Assembly (NCBI GenBank): GCA_004335835.1
Contig: RWJK01001702.1
Span: 62,001 to 126,000, forward strand
Direction: 5' to 3'
From: Scenedesmus sp. ARA3
Lineage: Eukaryota; Chlorophyta; Chlorophyceae; Sphaeropleales; Scenedesmaceae
Length of the DNA stretch: 64,000 nt
Part shown: piece by piece, positions 28,901-43,900 of the stretch
Numbering within the stretch: position 1 is the stretch's first letter
Layout of the letters: every line of letters begins with the position of its first letter
Notes under the pieces: generated by a model
What the model saw: the letters and a program-made list of their open reading frames with translations, nothing else
What the model was told of the DNA's origin: nothing
Databases searched by the model: none
Made by a program: the position numbers and the translations under genes

Positions 28901-31900
28901 TCAATGAACAGTCATGTGAGTGCTGACAGCATGCATCAACACTTGCAAAACATGCAGCAGGGACTTTCGCTGTTCGCGTGCAGTGACCTGCAAACAAAAC
29001 AAAGGCATGCTTGCAATATCTGCTGGCGCCTCACCTGCATCCTCTCATCTGCAGGGAACATGTTTGGCACCTCCCCTGCATTCAGGATGTTGTTGATGTC
29101 CTCAACAAACGCCTCATCTTTGATTTGGCTGTCATTGAACAGGAACATGACGTGCTTGGCGTCGCAGCCTGCACGCCGCAGCAGTCGCTTCAGGTCTTCA
29201 CGCCACTCCGTGCGGCTGTAGCTCTTGCTGATCTCCACCTGAGTGACACATCATGCAGCGCAGGCAGGACAGCTCAGCAGAGAATGATGTTCTGCAGATC
29301 AATTGGTTTGCATGCGCGCACTTTTTGCTGCCACAATGACAATGGCAACCAGGGTGGCTTGTGCTAGATGTGCTAGATGTTGTGGAAGCAGAAAACAGCA
29401 CACGAGCAGCAAAATGTGCCAGCAACCATGCATTCAGCACACATGCCAAGTAGTCGTTGCAAGCCCAGCACCCCAACCCACCTGGAACACCTCAAGCCCT
29501 GCCATGTATGCTGCCAGCCTTGCCAAGCTCTGCCTGCCACTGCCGCCCACTCCAACCAGCAGCATGTGGCCTCCAGGTTGCTTCATCAGCCTACTAATGC
29601 GTGACACATGCTCCAGGGCAAACAGGAACATAGCCAGCGGCATTGGGCGCTTGCTGGTGGCATTGTGGTCTGTCAGAGCCTCCTCGACTGCTGCTAGCGC
29701 TGCCTGTGCAATTGGTATCTCAGCGTACTGCCGCTCCGCAGGCTCGCCCCTGTCCATGAAGTCACCAAAGAAGCACCTGCAAGCAGCACACATGGCGCTG
29801 TGATTCCAGCCATTGTGCTGTAGATTTAGCCTGCAGGATGCAGTTCATCCACATGACCAAGCTACATGACATGCAGTGGCACAGCTCAGATGCATCACAC
29901 CCACAAGATGAACAAAACCGCTGTCCCAACACAGCCAAGGTGTTGTTTGACTGCATGCCAATCCACCTTCTCAGCTGCTCCTGGCCCACTTCAGTTTGGT
30001 CCTGCTGCAACAGGTGTGCCATCAGCTGGTCAAGCTGTACTCCCAGGTGCTGAGACACAATGCCTCTCATCTGCTCTAGCAGCCATCCTCTGTCATTGCT
30101 GTCAACAAGCCTGTCATAGAACACACGCAGCGCCTCATGCACCCAGAGCCGCTTGTAGGCAGCCACTGCAACTGATGGCGCATTGGGTGCAGCAGGATCG
30201 TCCTTGGGCAGTGAGGCAGCCGGTAGCATCATCACGCCCTGCGAAACAACCACAACAGCTTGTGTGCTTCTGCTATTGGAATCATTGATTATTGAAAGCT
30301 GCTGGATCATCACCCGGGGCCAGCACTTTATGCTCGTACAACAGCAGGGGCGCAGCAGAGAAAACACAGCAGCCCCAGCACCGGCCACATTCACACCTGC
30401 ACCACTCGAGCAAAGTCGCGCAGGTTGAACAGGTAGTGGCTCTTTGCAGGCGTGGGCAGCAGCTTGGTGGACACTGTGGAGTACAGCGCCAGTGTAGCTG
30501 CCACCAGCTGCTTGCTGGTGGCCTTCACAGGCGAGGGGAAGGGCTGCTGAGCCAGATGCCACTCCAAGATGGTGCCGAAGATGCTGGTGAGCGTGCTCGA
30601 CTCCACCTGCAGCGTGCAGCGATCGACAACATGATGCTGCTTAGCTGCTGACGTAACTTACAGTATGCATCGCTCCACCATCTCAAGTGTACTGTTGCTT
30701 ACACATCAATGCAGCTAGGGCTGCACATTGCTGTGTGCTACACTGACCAAGATGGTGTCATGTAGCAACCGCACATGCCGCCCAGGCCTCACCTGTGCGC
30801 ATGCGAGCGTGCTGAAGTGGCGCAGCAGTCTGTTGGTGACAAAGGCGCGGCCGCCACCTGGTGGACCCATCGCTGCCACAAACTGCACGTCAACCATCTG
30901 GCGGAACAGGTTGTCGCGGCCATACCTGCAACAAGCGCAGGAGCACGCGTTGGTCAGCAACTCCTGCAAATCCAAACCTGAATCGCGGCATGGCAAATGC
31001 ACATGGTTCATAGAACACGAACAGCACGGCTGACACAGCTCCCGACACACTCACCAGCCGTCATAGTCGCATGCCTGCCGCAGCAGCTCCAGCGGCGGCT
31101 GGGCGCCAAACACTTCCTTGGCTGGCATGTTGAGGTCGTCAACAAACACCACGCAGCGCTTGCCGATGGCTGGGCCATACACGCCCTTCTTGCGCTTGTC
31201 CAAGCTGCTGTCCACCTGCAAACAGAAGTCAAGCAGCTGCTGGTCATTACTGCTGCCCATGGCATCATACATTTATTGACATTGACCTTTTTCTGCTGTC
31301 ATAAAAATGCAAGCAAACCACAGATGTCGTCCCAAACAGCAGCGTGCTGTCCATGGGGAAATATACATCTTCCCACCTGCTCCTGCAGCATGTTTGCTGT
31401 GGTGCGTGCCGACAGTGTGATAGCCACAGGCATCCACAGCTCCTGCGCCAGGCCTTTGCCGCTCAGCAGGTGTGCAGCGATGATGCACGTCTTGCCAGTG
31501 CCGCTGGGGCCAACCATCAGCAGCGGCTGCCTGTGCTGGATGGCCAGGTCAAGCAGATAGGTGTACCTGCAAGCAAGCAAGATGCATAGGCATGACAGGC
31601 ATTGCACGCGCGTTACAGGATGCTTCACAATAAGCACCAAGTCGACGCCCTACAGGTGTGCTGTGCGGGATAACAACAGCAGAGCTGCCACATAGCAGTG
31701 AATGCAATCACAGCAGCCGGCAGTGCATGTCCTTGAGTAGTAACGCTCACCTTGCTGAGTCCTTCGTTGGAACCATGATGTCTGAGAAGCCAGCACCAGG
31801 TGGGATAGCCAGTGGAGGCATAGTGTCCACCCAAGGCACCCAGGAGCAGCTGGCTCTGTCAAACTGGTAGTTGTACACAGTCTGCGGCGTGAGACTGCCG

Positions 31901-34900
31901 CCGGCTGAGATGCTGTCAGGGATGGGCTGCACAGTGAGGATGGGCTTCTTGGCTGGCAGGAAGTCGGCATAGCCCTCAGGCACACCTCCGGCCGCAAGGA
32001 TCCTGAGCAGCGAATACAAACAGTGGCGTGGATCAGTGATGGCCGTTCAACAGCAGAAGAGCAGAACAAGAAAAGCGCAGAGCAATGTCAGCAGGTGCAG
32101 TGCATGCTACATGGCACACCAGCCCAGGTAAAACACCACGCGTAAACAGCGTGTGTCGGATCAGACTCAGCAACAGCCAATCACCTGAAGAATTGGTCAA
32201 ACTTTACACGGCCGGCACTGTCACACGTTGCGCCAGTGCTCCACACCAGCGCAAACAGGAACAGCCCCTCCAGCTGCTTGGCCTTGGTGGCCTCATCAAA
32301 AGAGGCGCCTGGCGATTGAGGCGCCTCGCCACCCTCTGCAGCTGCAGGAGCTGACAGCAGCAGCAGCAGCAGCAGCGTGTTGCAGGGACATACTTTCCAG
32401 CACGGCTGCTGAGGGCGCAAACCACCCCCATTTTTGGCGACACATTCCAGAACACTGAAGCGGTACGTGATGAGTGTTGCTGTTGCTCACCTGGCACAAA
32501 GTCGTCCAGGCAGGCCTCAATGATGCGCATCGCCCCACGAGCCAGCCCCGCATCCTCGCTGGGGCTGAGCTCCTCCAGCTCGCGCCGGACAAAGCGCAGG
32601 CAGGCAGGCAGCGCCCAATCAAACAGCACCTCCAGGTGGCGCTTGGCCTTGGGTCCCAGCGCCTTGGGCAGTGACTGCGAAGCACGATGAGGCGGCGTAG
32701 TGTGCTTGTAGGTAAGATGGTGCAGAGAAACACAGAGAGTACTCTGGTATCTCATGCAAGGCAGGCAGGCCGTGACTGGCGGCGCAAACTCCACTAGATC
32801 TGCACTACACACAACTGCAGCTACAAGCATGGCTGGCAGATGCAACCCTAACCACATCGCTGCTGGCACCAGCAGTCACTGCCTGCTTTCCAAAAACCTG
32901 CTAGGGCCCAAGCTGGGCACTTAGTTACTCACTGCCAGCCAGCTTGTCAGCAGCAACCGCCAGCCAAGGCTTGCAGGCTCCAGGTATACCATGCCGCAGC
33001 GGCTGACAGTGGCAGGACTGGCCACAGCCAGGTCCCCGACCTCAAAGATCATGGACATGGTTTGCGACATGGCAATGATCTCGCTGTTAGGCAGGCACAG
33101 CTTGCGGTTGTCATCCAGCACTGTGTTCATGTTCTCAATCCAGATCGCGTCCACTGGTCCGTCCAGCACCAGCCACTTGCGGTTGGGTGAGGGGTCTGCT
33201 GCTAGGCTGCGGAATGCAACTGCCAGCACACCATCCTTCAACTCCTGTGTGGCCTTGTCAGATTCACCTGCAGATACAGATGCAGGTGGTGTTTCCATTT
33301 CATGTCGAGAGACAAATGACCCGAAGAACGCCGGGAGGACAAGTGCAGACAGCCATTGCAGCAGACACAGCACCCGGAGAAACTAGGCACCAAGCATTAA
33401 CAACACGTAGCCATGACTACATTGCGGCATCGTAAGGGAGCAAGCAGCTGCAGCTTCCTGCTGGTCACCAATTGCGCTCACCATACAGATGGCCCATTGT
33501 CACTGCCTTGGGGTTTATCACCACCTTCTGCACCCTGTTGAACAGCCGTCCCTTCACGCCAGCATCTGCCAGGTCACCCAGCGCACCCGCCAGCACTGTC
33601 AGCGCACACGACTTGCCGCTGAAGGGCTGGCCCACCAGCATCAGGCCGTGCCGCACTACCACCATCTCGTACAGCTGCGTGGCTTTGAGCAGGAAGTAGT
33701 CGGTGGCCTGCAGGTTGTGCGCGGCGCACTGGCGCTTGAGCGCGGCCGTGAGCAGGTTGTAGTCGGGCGGCGGCAGCTGCACGTCTGTGGGAGCAGGAAG
33801 CAGCGAGAGGATAGGTGACATGAGTAGTTGGTCAGTCGCGCTACGTATCAATGTGTTGCATCATGTGAGAAGCTGTTGTATGTTGCCATACATAGCTGTT
33901 TGCCTCGCCAGGCTTTTTAGCAACACCCTCTGTGATTGCGCGTGGGCTCAGCCAGTCGCACACCAACCTGGGAACAGGTCGCTGACAATGCCGTTGAACA
34001 GTGGCACATCGGGGCTGAGGAACTTGCACAGGTTGACGTCGATGATGGAGCGCAGCATCAGCACAAACTCGTCCTCTGCAGGGAACTTGCGCTTCAGGTT
34101 GCCTGCACGTGGCAGAAGGAGCAGCATGCAACAGGGCATTGTCGCAGCGACCCATGAGGCATGTAAAAGCACACACCAGCAAAGCACAGGTGCCGGGAAG
34201 GATTGAAAGAGTGCCAAGTACGCCCTCTTGAGTGTCGAGTGATACATTCAGATATGCCAACGCATGCTGCGCTGCAACAAAGTCTGCGTACCTGCTGCTC
34301 TCAGCACCGCCATGACAGCGCGCATGCCGTAGTCGTAGTGGTCCTGGCTGGATAGCTGCTCACTGCACAGCTTGTACGTTGCCACAATCTTCCGCGCACA
34401 TTCTTGTGCCTGCAAAAAACATTTCGACCAGCGTCAGCAAGCCACATGTTAAGGCCTCTTTCCACTAGGCGGCTAACACAACCAACACTGCTGTGCTGAG
34501 GTACGTTTGCTTGTCATGCCAGCAACCCACCCACCTTCATGTAGCCGCTGCTGAACAGCATGATCTCTGCAATCATGGCGTAGTCTGGCACCATCATGGC
34601 CACTGTGCGGAACAGAGCCTTCAAGTTGTCAGGCAGCTCGCTGCGGCCTGCAGTCAGCAAAGGCAGCACGTTGAGTCGTAAAACCACGTAGAGTTGTCAT
34701 GGCAACACAAATGAGGCCGCACGCAGCTGACAGCACTCCCTAAGACAGCAGTTGCAGAAGAGGTGTGACTGCACAGCACCGCATGTGCAAGCCCCCCGGC
34801 AGCCCAAAGTGCTATGCAATGCACACCCACCTGCATAGCCTGGGTTCATGGTGATGAACACGTTGCAGCTGGGCCTGAGGCGCAGCTCGCTGCCCTCAAA

Positions 34901-37900
34901 GGTGAAGCTGCGCAGCTTGGCCTTGACTGCCAGCTGGATCTCCATCACCTGCTGCGCCACCACCGACAGCACCTGCACGACAGCACAACAGCATGCACAC
35001 GTGCAGCACGGTGATGTCACAAGAGCATTCAAGTGGTGGGTTGCCGCACTTGCTGGCGCTCAACAGGTGTGGGCAGCTGCAGCGCCTGCTGGCAAGCGTG
35101 CACGTAGTTCCACGTCTCATGCATCAGTGACACGTGGCGTTGGGCCAGCGGGATGCAGTTTGCGCCCACCTCAAGGTCAATGCGGTTGAACTCGTCAAAG
35201 CAAGCCCAAGCGCCGCTGCTGGCCAGGCCCTTGAAGAACTTGGCCATGGTGATGCAGTCCAGCGTGTCACTGCAGTTGAAGACTACGCACTGCCTTGCCA
35301 GCGCCTTTGCCAGGTCCTTGGTGGTCTCAGTCTTGCCAGTGCCTGCAGGCCTGCATGAGGCCACAGCCAGACACCACACGTTGAGCACGGCGGTTTACTT
35401 GGGTGACCATGCAGCTGCCATTACTGTGGCATTTTGCGGCAACGCAGGTGGCGTGTTCACTCAGAGCACACCATGAAGAAGCGCTTGCTTACCCCTCAGG
35501 TGCACCACCCATGTGCAGGTGCACTGCGCCAATAAGTGTGCGGTAGCACCTGTCGGTCAGGGGCGTGACCACCAGGCGGCTGCTGTTGCCCAGGTACTCA
35601 TAGCCATACTCTGCCTGCGGTGCAGCAGAAACACATCCAAGGGAGGCAGTGCAAATGGGTCGATTCTTCAGCCCAGCCCACTGTTGGTATATAGAACAAC
35701 AGCAAAACAGAGTTGCCTGTTGTCTGATTCCAGCAGGACAGCACCTCGTGTGTGCCATAGGCAAGCTTCACACTGCAAAGCCTTCACACTTGTTGGCTAT
35801 GTCTGGTGGCTGAATCGCACCTGTGCATTCATCATGCGCACGATGGTGGTCTTGCCGTCACTCTCCGAGCCTTTCTCCGGCTCCTCCCAGTACATGCGCA
35901 GCTGGCTGAGCCAGCTGAAGTGCTGCGGCTGGCCCTCGATGCCCTCCGCAACCAGCTGTGCCACCACATCACGCGCATGCACGTCCATCACCACCAGAGC
36001 GCTCAAGGTGGCCCTGCACAAACACAGGCACCATGCGTTTGACCCTGGCCAACCTAAATCAACTCAAATAAACTGCCTAGCAAAACAGGTGTGGTGGCAA
36101 CGGCAACAATAGGGGGTAGCTACAGAAGTGAGCCTAGAAGTTGCAAGGCTTGCTACCAGACAGGCTGCTGCTTGCATGCTGGCAGTGCTGCCTTACCTGT
36201 TCAGGTTGGAGAGCTCCCCCCGCACCAGCTCCACCACCTCCCCCAGTTGAGCAGTGCAGCGCGCAGCCACACCAGACAAGGCACCCCTGCCGCTGCCTGC
36301 CGCTGCCGCATGCACAGCATCTCCGCCTGCTGCTGGGCGTGCCATCGCTGCGGCGACTTCCTGTGTCCAGTGGATTGCTGACACTGCCAGCACCACCTGG
36401 CCCGGCCACTGCAGCACCCACGCGGCACGAGGCGTGGTGGCATACGCGGCAATGCCCTGCCTGCACACTTCCTGCACTGACTGGATCATGCCAGCCTCCA
36501 CCTGCACAGTGCAGTTCACATGTAGTGATACACAGCACGGACAGTCCTGGATGTGACATACATGCTGCAAGGTAGCTGCGTCACCAGGTGAAAAATGCAG
36601 CGGGATCGCGTTGTACAAACACAAACTGCACTCATTCCGACAAGGCAAGTAACTGCCGCCTGATGCAGCGCACCTGCACCAGCCACTTCTCCACAGCCCC
36701 ATTTGCCTCTGAGGGCTTGATGCGTGTCTTGAATGGCACCAGCTCGCCCTCCACACTCATCATGCCAGTGATGTCACTGTTGGGCTGGAACCTGTGACAC
36801 CAGCAGGAGTAGTCAAGCATCCATGATGCAGACATGCCGACTGCAGCAGCTGACCTTCAAATGCATTGCTTGCAGCTTGTTGCATCACCACAGCGCCACT
36901 ACTTATCAGCCTGTTTACAGGTGGGGCCGGATTTGCCTCAAGGCATCCCATGTGCTGAAAAGCCAGGCAAGCTCACTGTAGTTTGTCGATGCCCTCAAAG
37001 CACTTCTTCAGGTGTGGCTGCACGCGTGTTGGGTCCTTTGTTTCGCTCAAGATCTCCAGCATCTCGTCGTTGGACAGGAAGAAGAAGCGCGGGAAAGCCA
37101 GGCGCTTCAGCTCCAGGTACGCCGCCAGGCCCTGTTTATACACATACGCAGGAGGCAGGATTACCAACACGCCACTGCACATGTGAGACGCAAGTAGCTG
37201 TGTGCATGCTGCAGCCAACATCCACAACAGGCAGCACTGCACCAGCATTAAAGCACATCAGGAATTGCAGGTGTTGCTGTCGCACCTTCTGTATCTCCTC
37301 CAGCAGCTTGTTTGCCTCCTCCAGCCTCGCCAGGCGCTCGGGGTCCTTGGCCAGTGCCAGCACATTGGGCGTGGCGTGTGCAGCCTCCATCAGGTCCCGC
37401 CAGGTGGTGTCAACCTGCAGCAGCAGGACAGCACACTAGTTACAGATAGAGCCAGCATCACCGCATTCACGTGGCTGGCTCCCACACAGCTGCTGGTGCA
37501 TACGCAACACCAGTACTGCAGGTGCATACGAAGCGCAGCCGCAGCATGACGTGCAACGCAATTGCTCCACCCATGCTGCCATCACCTGCGTGAACTTGTC
37601 TCCCTCCTCCGGCATCTGCTTGAGGATGTCAGGGCTGCTGAAAATGGGCTCCAGGTACTGCCACGTGGACTGGCACGTCAGCCAATTGTCCAGCAGCTCC
37701 TGCAAGCAACAGCACCGTGCCAGTCATCATAAGCAACGCATACAACCCACACAGGCATCAATGTTGAGCATGCAATGGCACAGCCAGAATGTCTCAAGGC
37801 AGTGATGCTGGCCGCCACAAGCACACTTCAGCTGCTTCATAGATGGCGCATGCTGTGCGCACCTGTGCAGCCAGCAGCAGCTTCTCCCATGATAGCGCTG

Positions 37901-40900
37901 CAGCCTCCAGCGGCTTGATGAAGGGGCTGGCGCGCATGGCCTGCGTCTTCACAACCTGGTCGTCCAGCAGCATCTGCAGAACCAACAACAATCACAGCAG
38001 CATACATATAGGTTGAGCTACAGCCATGTCAATGCCAGCAAAAGGTAGCGCGGTTGAAACTCACGCAACCCCTGTTTGCCAGTGTCACAGCAAGCACCCT
38101 TGCCTGCATTCACCCTGCCACCATGGAAGACATTTGCCCGCTAAAGTGCTTTCACACTGCTGTGCACTGGACGCACCTGCACTTCGTCTGTGCCGCCAAT
38201 CACGAAGGTGCCTGTGTCCTTGTACTCCACCACCCTGAAAGCCACGCCGTCCCAGTCAGCCTGCATCTTGGCCAGCGCCTTCTCCAGCCCCGCCTCCTTG
38301 CTGGCTGCTGCACCCACAACCTGCAACTTGTCCAGCTGCTCCAGCAGGTCAAACTGCAGCAGCTGCCGGATGCTGAAGGGAGCAAAGCCTGCAGGGTGCA
38401 TGCCAGCCGAAGCCACAGCATGTCAGGCACATGACAGGCGTAAAAGAAAGCACCGCCGTGCGCATGGAAAGGAGTTGGTGCGGTTATCCCATGAGTAGGT
38501 ACCTTTTCAAGAAGATGAGAACTAGATTGCGTCAACTCAAGTTTGTGGTTGCATTTGGCACTTGTCTGTTTGTCACAAAACACAACAGCTGCAGACAAGC
38601 GGTGCCGGGGCACCAGCACCAGGCAAACACTGCTCACCTGTGCCATCTTCGCCTGGCGCAATGTCTGCACCAATGATGTTGAAGATCTCATTCCAGTGGC
38701 GTGCCTGCACCGTAACAGGCAAACAGCAACAGACACAGCTGAGAAGGCATCCCCTCATCATCTGGCTAATATGATATGGTCTGCACTGCCATCATGCCTC
38801 AATCTCCTCCGTCATCTGTGGATTACCACACGCATCTCCCTGTCTCCCGCATCCTGCAGCTTGGTCTAGCCCGTGTATACCAGCATACATGCTGCCGCTT
38901 GCTGTGCTACCGCTGGGGCCGCAGCTCACCTGCAGTGCCGGGTTGCCTAGCTCCTCCACTAGCGGCAGCAGCTCCTTGAAGTCATCCACGACGTCCTTCA
39001 GCCGAGACACCACTTCGTCCTGCAAGCAACAGGTTGCACACAAGATGCACGCAGCAGTGGGAGCATTGCTGCCACCATCAAATGGCTGCTCAGCATGTAG
39101 AAGCCAACACATGCCCAGTCACAGCAACACCACGTATGGTTAAACAGTTTGCTGCTGTTCTGGCAGCAGCCGCAGCGCTGCCCAGCCACTCACGTCCTTG
39201 TTTGCCTTTGCTGCCTTGTACGCCTTGGCGGCATAGTCCTCCACCTCCTGGCGCACAGCCTCCACATTGAGCAGCACCAGCCCGTCATCATCCAGGATGG
39301 GCTCCTCAGTCCAAGCCCTGCTCTGCTCCAGGAAGTCACGCACGCTGCGCCAGAGCTGCACGCAGTAAGCAGAAACAGAGCATCAACAACGCACAACAAT
39401 TGGCATACACGCCAGGAATTTCAGCTGTGCATGTGCCTGGAAACGCACCAACCTATAGCTGTCAGCAGTGTGTAAGTTGAGGCATGAAGCAACCTAGTAG
39501 GCTGCAGCACAGCTATGAGACTCCAAATGTGAGCAGCATAAACCCAAGGCATCAACCACCCTGTCAACGCTTCTCCAACACACCTGGTAGCGGCCGTTTG
39601 CCTCCTTCTCAGCCATCATGAGTGTGCTGAGGTCATCTGTTGCCGCATCAAACAGGCCCAGGTACTGGTTGTACAGCCCCAGCGCCTCGCCCAGGCCGCT
39701 GATGTGCTGCAGCAGCGCCTCCAAGTCATTCACCACGTCATCAGGGTCTGATGCAGCGTCCACAAACTTGCCTGCAGCATGGCAGGAGGGTCACACAAAA
39801 GGCACAGTAGGTCGCATGGATAAGTGCTGGTTTGCCACAATGCGCGCAGGACTCATGACGTGCAGCTGGGGCATAGATAAAACAAGAGCACAAAAGGTGG
39901 GAAAACACGGTACACGTTGCCGCCGTTGATGTCTGCAACACGCTGTATGCAACACGTTAGAAGACCTGCCGCCCCAGAGACTGTCATCTCACCAGCGTGC
40001 AGGCTGTCGATGATGCCGCGCAACTCCTCGTTCACAGATGACACGTTCGCCGCAAGTGTGGTGGACTGGCTCTCCTTGTTGTCCGCAATGAACTCCTTGC
40101 CCTGCAAGCACAGCACTCGCGCATCATGCAGCAACAACACATCAGACGCAGCGCATCATTGCATGCTCATAGACAACGCCACAACGCTGCTGCCTGATGC
40201 ACAAGCGTGCTTATATGCAGCTGTACATTGGTATCTTGCTCCCACGCCAGCTTCGGGTTACAATCCTGCTGTTGCACAGTAGGCTGCCAGCAGCCAAAGC
40301 ACGTCCATCAGCGTGCATTTGTTACCTCGGTGAGCTGCGTCTGGAATGCAGCCAGCGCCTCAGTGAGGTCATCGTGCTTGACCTGGTAGGCTGTCGGCAC
40401 CTTCTGCTCATGCGCCGCCAGGCTCTCGTACATGTCATCCACCTGCCCCACTTGGCTGGACAGCAGCTTGCGGTCATCCAGCTGCGCAGTGTGCAGCACC
40501 TGCAGCAGCACCCGGCAGCAATGCACACAATCAACACACCTCCTGAGGACCAGATTTGTTGTGGCTGCCATTTGGAGGTGCTACGAACAAAGCATGTGTT
40601 GTAAAGCTGGGACATGCATCTTGCGGTGGCGTGCAGCTGTACTGCTGGCAGAAGCGGTTTGCTTGGGTGCCGCCTGCTGGGCCTCACCATGTAGTTCACA
40701 AACTCATCCAGCCCTGTTGGCCGCGCTGCCAGCATCTGGATGCGCGCCGTGATGTCATCCAGCACAGCAAGCGTTGCCTGCAGTGAACGTACAGAACAGG
40801 GATGCATTTAAACAGAGCTTGAACTCATGTTAGACTCCATAAACTGGTGAATGCATCAATTCTTGCAACCAGCCAGCGTGTCAAGCCACCCACCTGTCTT

Positions 40901-43900
40901 GCCATGTTGAGCAGCAGCAGCTTGATGCGCTCCAGCGCAGCTGCTGTGACGGGCACCAGCTCGGCACGCAGCGGCTTCGCATCCACCTGCATCCAAAGAA
41001 GCACCTCTTCAGCAAATGACGTTCACCTTTGCTTGCAGATCGTTTTCAATGGCTCATGTGCTGCTTGACTGTTGCTTGGAAGTATGGCCTGCACATCACC
41101 TCCAGCAAGCATCCTGCAGAATGTGCTGAGTCAATTTAAAGCCTACCACACCTGCAGACAGCCAACCGCCATGTTGGTCTTCATCCGGTCAAGGCTGGCC
41201 TTCCAGTTGCGCTGCAGCACCAGGTCTCGCCGTATCTCGCTCAAGCTGCGCGGCTGCGCTGCATATCCATCTGGATCCCAGCTGCGGCCAAAGTCCCAGA
41301 TCTTGCGGTAGCCAACATCCAGTTCCTGCAGGCAACAATGGCACCATGCAACAAACAGCAGATCTTCAGAACAGAGTACAAACACTGGCAGCTTCTACTA
41401 GCGTAAGCTGGAGTTGCAAAAGGCAGCAGGCGGCAGCTGTAGGTGCGCAGCTGAAGAGGCAAGCACATAGTTAATCTCATGCAGTATGCTGTAGCTGTTA
41501 CATTGAAAGTGGCTCACCCTGACTGCTTCACGTGCTGCAGTAAAGTCGTCAATGATGGTCTGGTTGATGGCTGCACGCAGCTGCGTTAGGTGCGGCATGC
41601 TGCGCAGGATGTTGACTGTGTTGAGGCCGCTGGGCTTGCCCTCAAAGAGGTGCGCAAACGCGCGCATGAACAGCAGCCGTGGAGCACCCTGAGGCAGCAA
41701 AAGATGGTGCAGCACACAGCGTGTCAAACCACCCCATACGCTTCGCGCAATAACCCCAACTTCCTTCCAAGCTGCTGCAAGGGCAGCACAAAACACAGCT
41801 GCATCATGGAACGCAATGCAGCTACCACAAAGCAAACCATTGCATGCCTGTCGCCAGCAACCATACAGCGCCAGCTTCTTGAGCACTGCTACATGCGAAC
41901 CCTGCTGACCAGCTCACACACCTGTGCCACTGAGATTATGCCCTCCAGGGTGTTGGCGTTGATCTCCTCTAAGATGGTGGCCTCATTAGGCGCAAATGCC
42001 AGACCTTTGGGCTCAAAGGAGACAAACACCTGGAACAGAGCCTTGGCCTGCTTGTCCGTCTGCAGGCACCAACAAACAAATCAGTAGGTTGGAGGAGTTG
42101 CAGGGCCGCAACACGCGTGCACAAGTTGATGCAAAGCAACTGCATGGAAGCACAGGATCTGCTCGCATTTTAGGTGCTGCATCCTGGTGGCTGGCTGCAG
42201 GCTATGCAGGCAAGCCAATACCGCAGACATGGTGCCTGCTGCTTACTCACCTGCTGCTTGTGTGCAGTGAGCAGAGCCAGCAGATCTTCAACAGAGCAGA
42301 CAGCCGACTTGCTGCAAGGCAGAACACACAGCAGCATAACAAACACAGCCTTTGTCATCACCATTGTAAATAGGATGCATGAACACCAGCTGTGGTGGCA
42401 CTGCTGTCCATAGCACACACTGTTGAGCAGTCTATGTTGATGGCCACAACAGCTGCGCGCGGTTGTCTCCCAAGCAGATGCTGTGCCACTCACATCACGC
42501 CCTCCACAAACAGGTAGTCTGTAAGCCGCACAAACTGCCCCAGCTGCTGCAGCTCCTCCATGATGCGCGCATAGTTGGCAGCACGCTCCAGCTTCTCCTG
42601 CAAGCACAAGCCAGAGCAAGCAGTCAGCATTACGAAGCAGAGCTAACCCTTCATGCATCAGCCACAGCTGCAACTCGCATCCCTAAGCTGCAAGCAATGC
42701 TGCTTGTTGCATTCTGCTGTTAGCGAGCGAGGCACGCCAATGGATGCTGTGCTGGCAACAGAGTTGGCACTTGGCCTGTCTGCTGACCTGCTTGATCACC
42801 ACCATGGGCCGTGCATGGCCCCCTGTCCTTCCCTGCAGCAGCTCCACGCCTGTGGTGTCCTCGAGCTCAGAGGCGTCCCTGATGGACTCCTGGTACAGCA
42901 CTGCCTGTGCCTGCACATCTCGGCACAGCCGCTCCAGCGCCTGCACACAGGTGGCACAAGTGTATGGCCGCGTTAACCATACAGGAGGTACAGCAAGTCC
43001 TGCATAGTGCCCAGTGCGCAAGCTGTTTGTTTGCAGGAAGTCGAGGGTGCGCTGCAGATGCATGAGCAGCAATGCCAGCGCACCTTCTGAATCTTGTCCA
43101 CAATGCTGTCCAGGGCAGGCTTGGCCTTCTGCTCACGTGTCGCCACTTGCAGCTCACCATACTCCTGCAAAAACGGACAAGCAGCAAGCCTTGCCGACCA
43201 CCAGCGTTGCAGCTGCAAAGCATGACTATTATGCAATACTATATTCAACACAAGCCGAGCTGAGATGCATGCTTGGTATGAAGCACCGCACTGCTGCTGG
43301 TATCCTTGTAAATGAGGGCCGGTTGCCTCGGACACTGCTTGTGGACATGCATTGCAGGGCTGGTGGCTTGGCTGCTGCTGCTGCTGCTGCTGCTCCTGCA
43401 AGCTGCTGCGCCGCACGCCACCGACCTGCAGTGAGTACATGTGGTTGGGGTTTGCCCAGGCCAGGTGCACGCCATCAAGCTCAGCCACTGCTGCCTGCAC
43501 CTCCCGCAAAACACCAGAGAAGGTCGGCCGCGCGCCAAACAGCTGCCGCTGCACAACGCTCCTCACACGCTTGAAGTTTTTTTGCCTAACACCCTGCGCA
43601 ACACGGAAAAGCAAGTGTGTTGGGTTATGGTGCTGCCACGCGCAACTAGTAGTGCAGATTGTACACGCTGCTGTTATCGCTGACATGTCCAAGTTCAGCG
43701 CGCAGCTGCCAGCTGACACAGCCCTAGGCCAGCCATGTGCTAGGTCTGCATCTGCCATCCACTCAGCGCGCCCACTTGCCTTGTGCCAGCGCCTGACAGC
43801 CCGCCCAGTGATGTAGTTCTTGAAGAAGCCGATGTTTGATACTAGGTCCAAGAGGCTGGCCTGGCGCACCCAGGAAGCCAGCGGCACAAACTCTGCTTGC

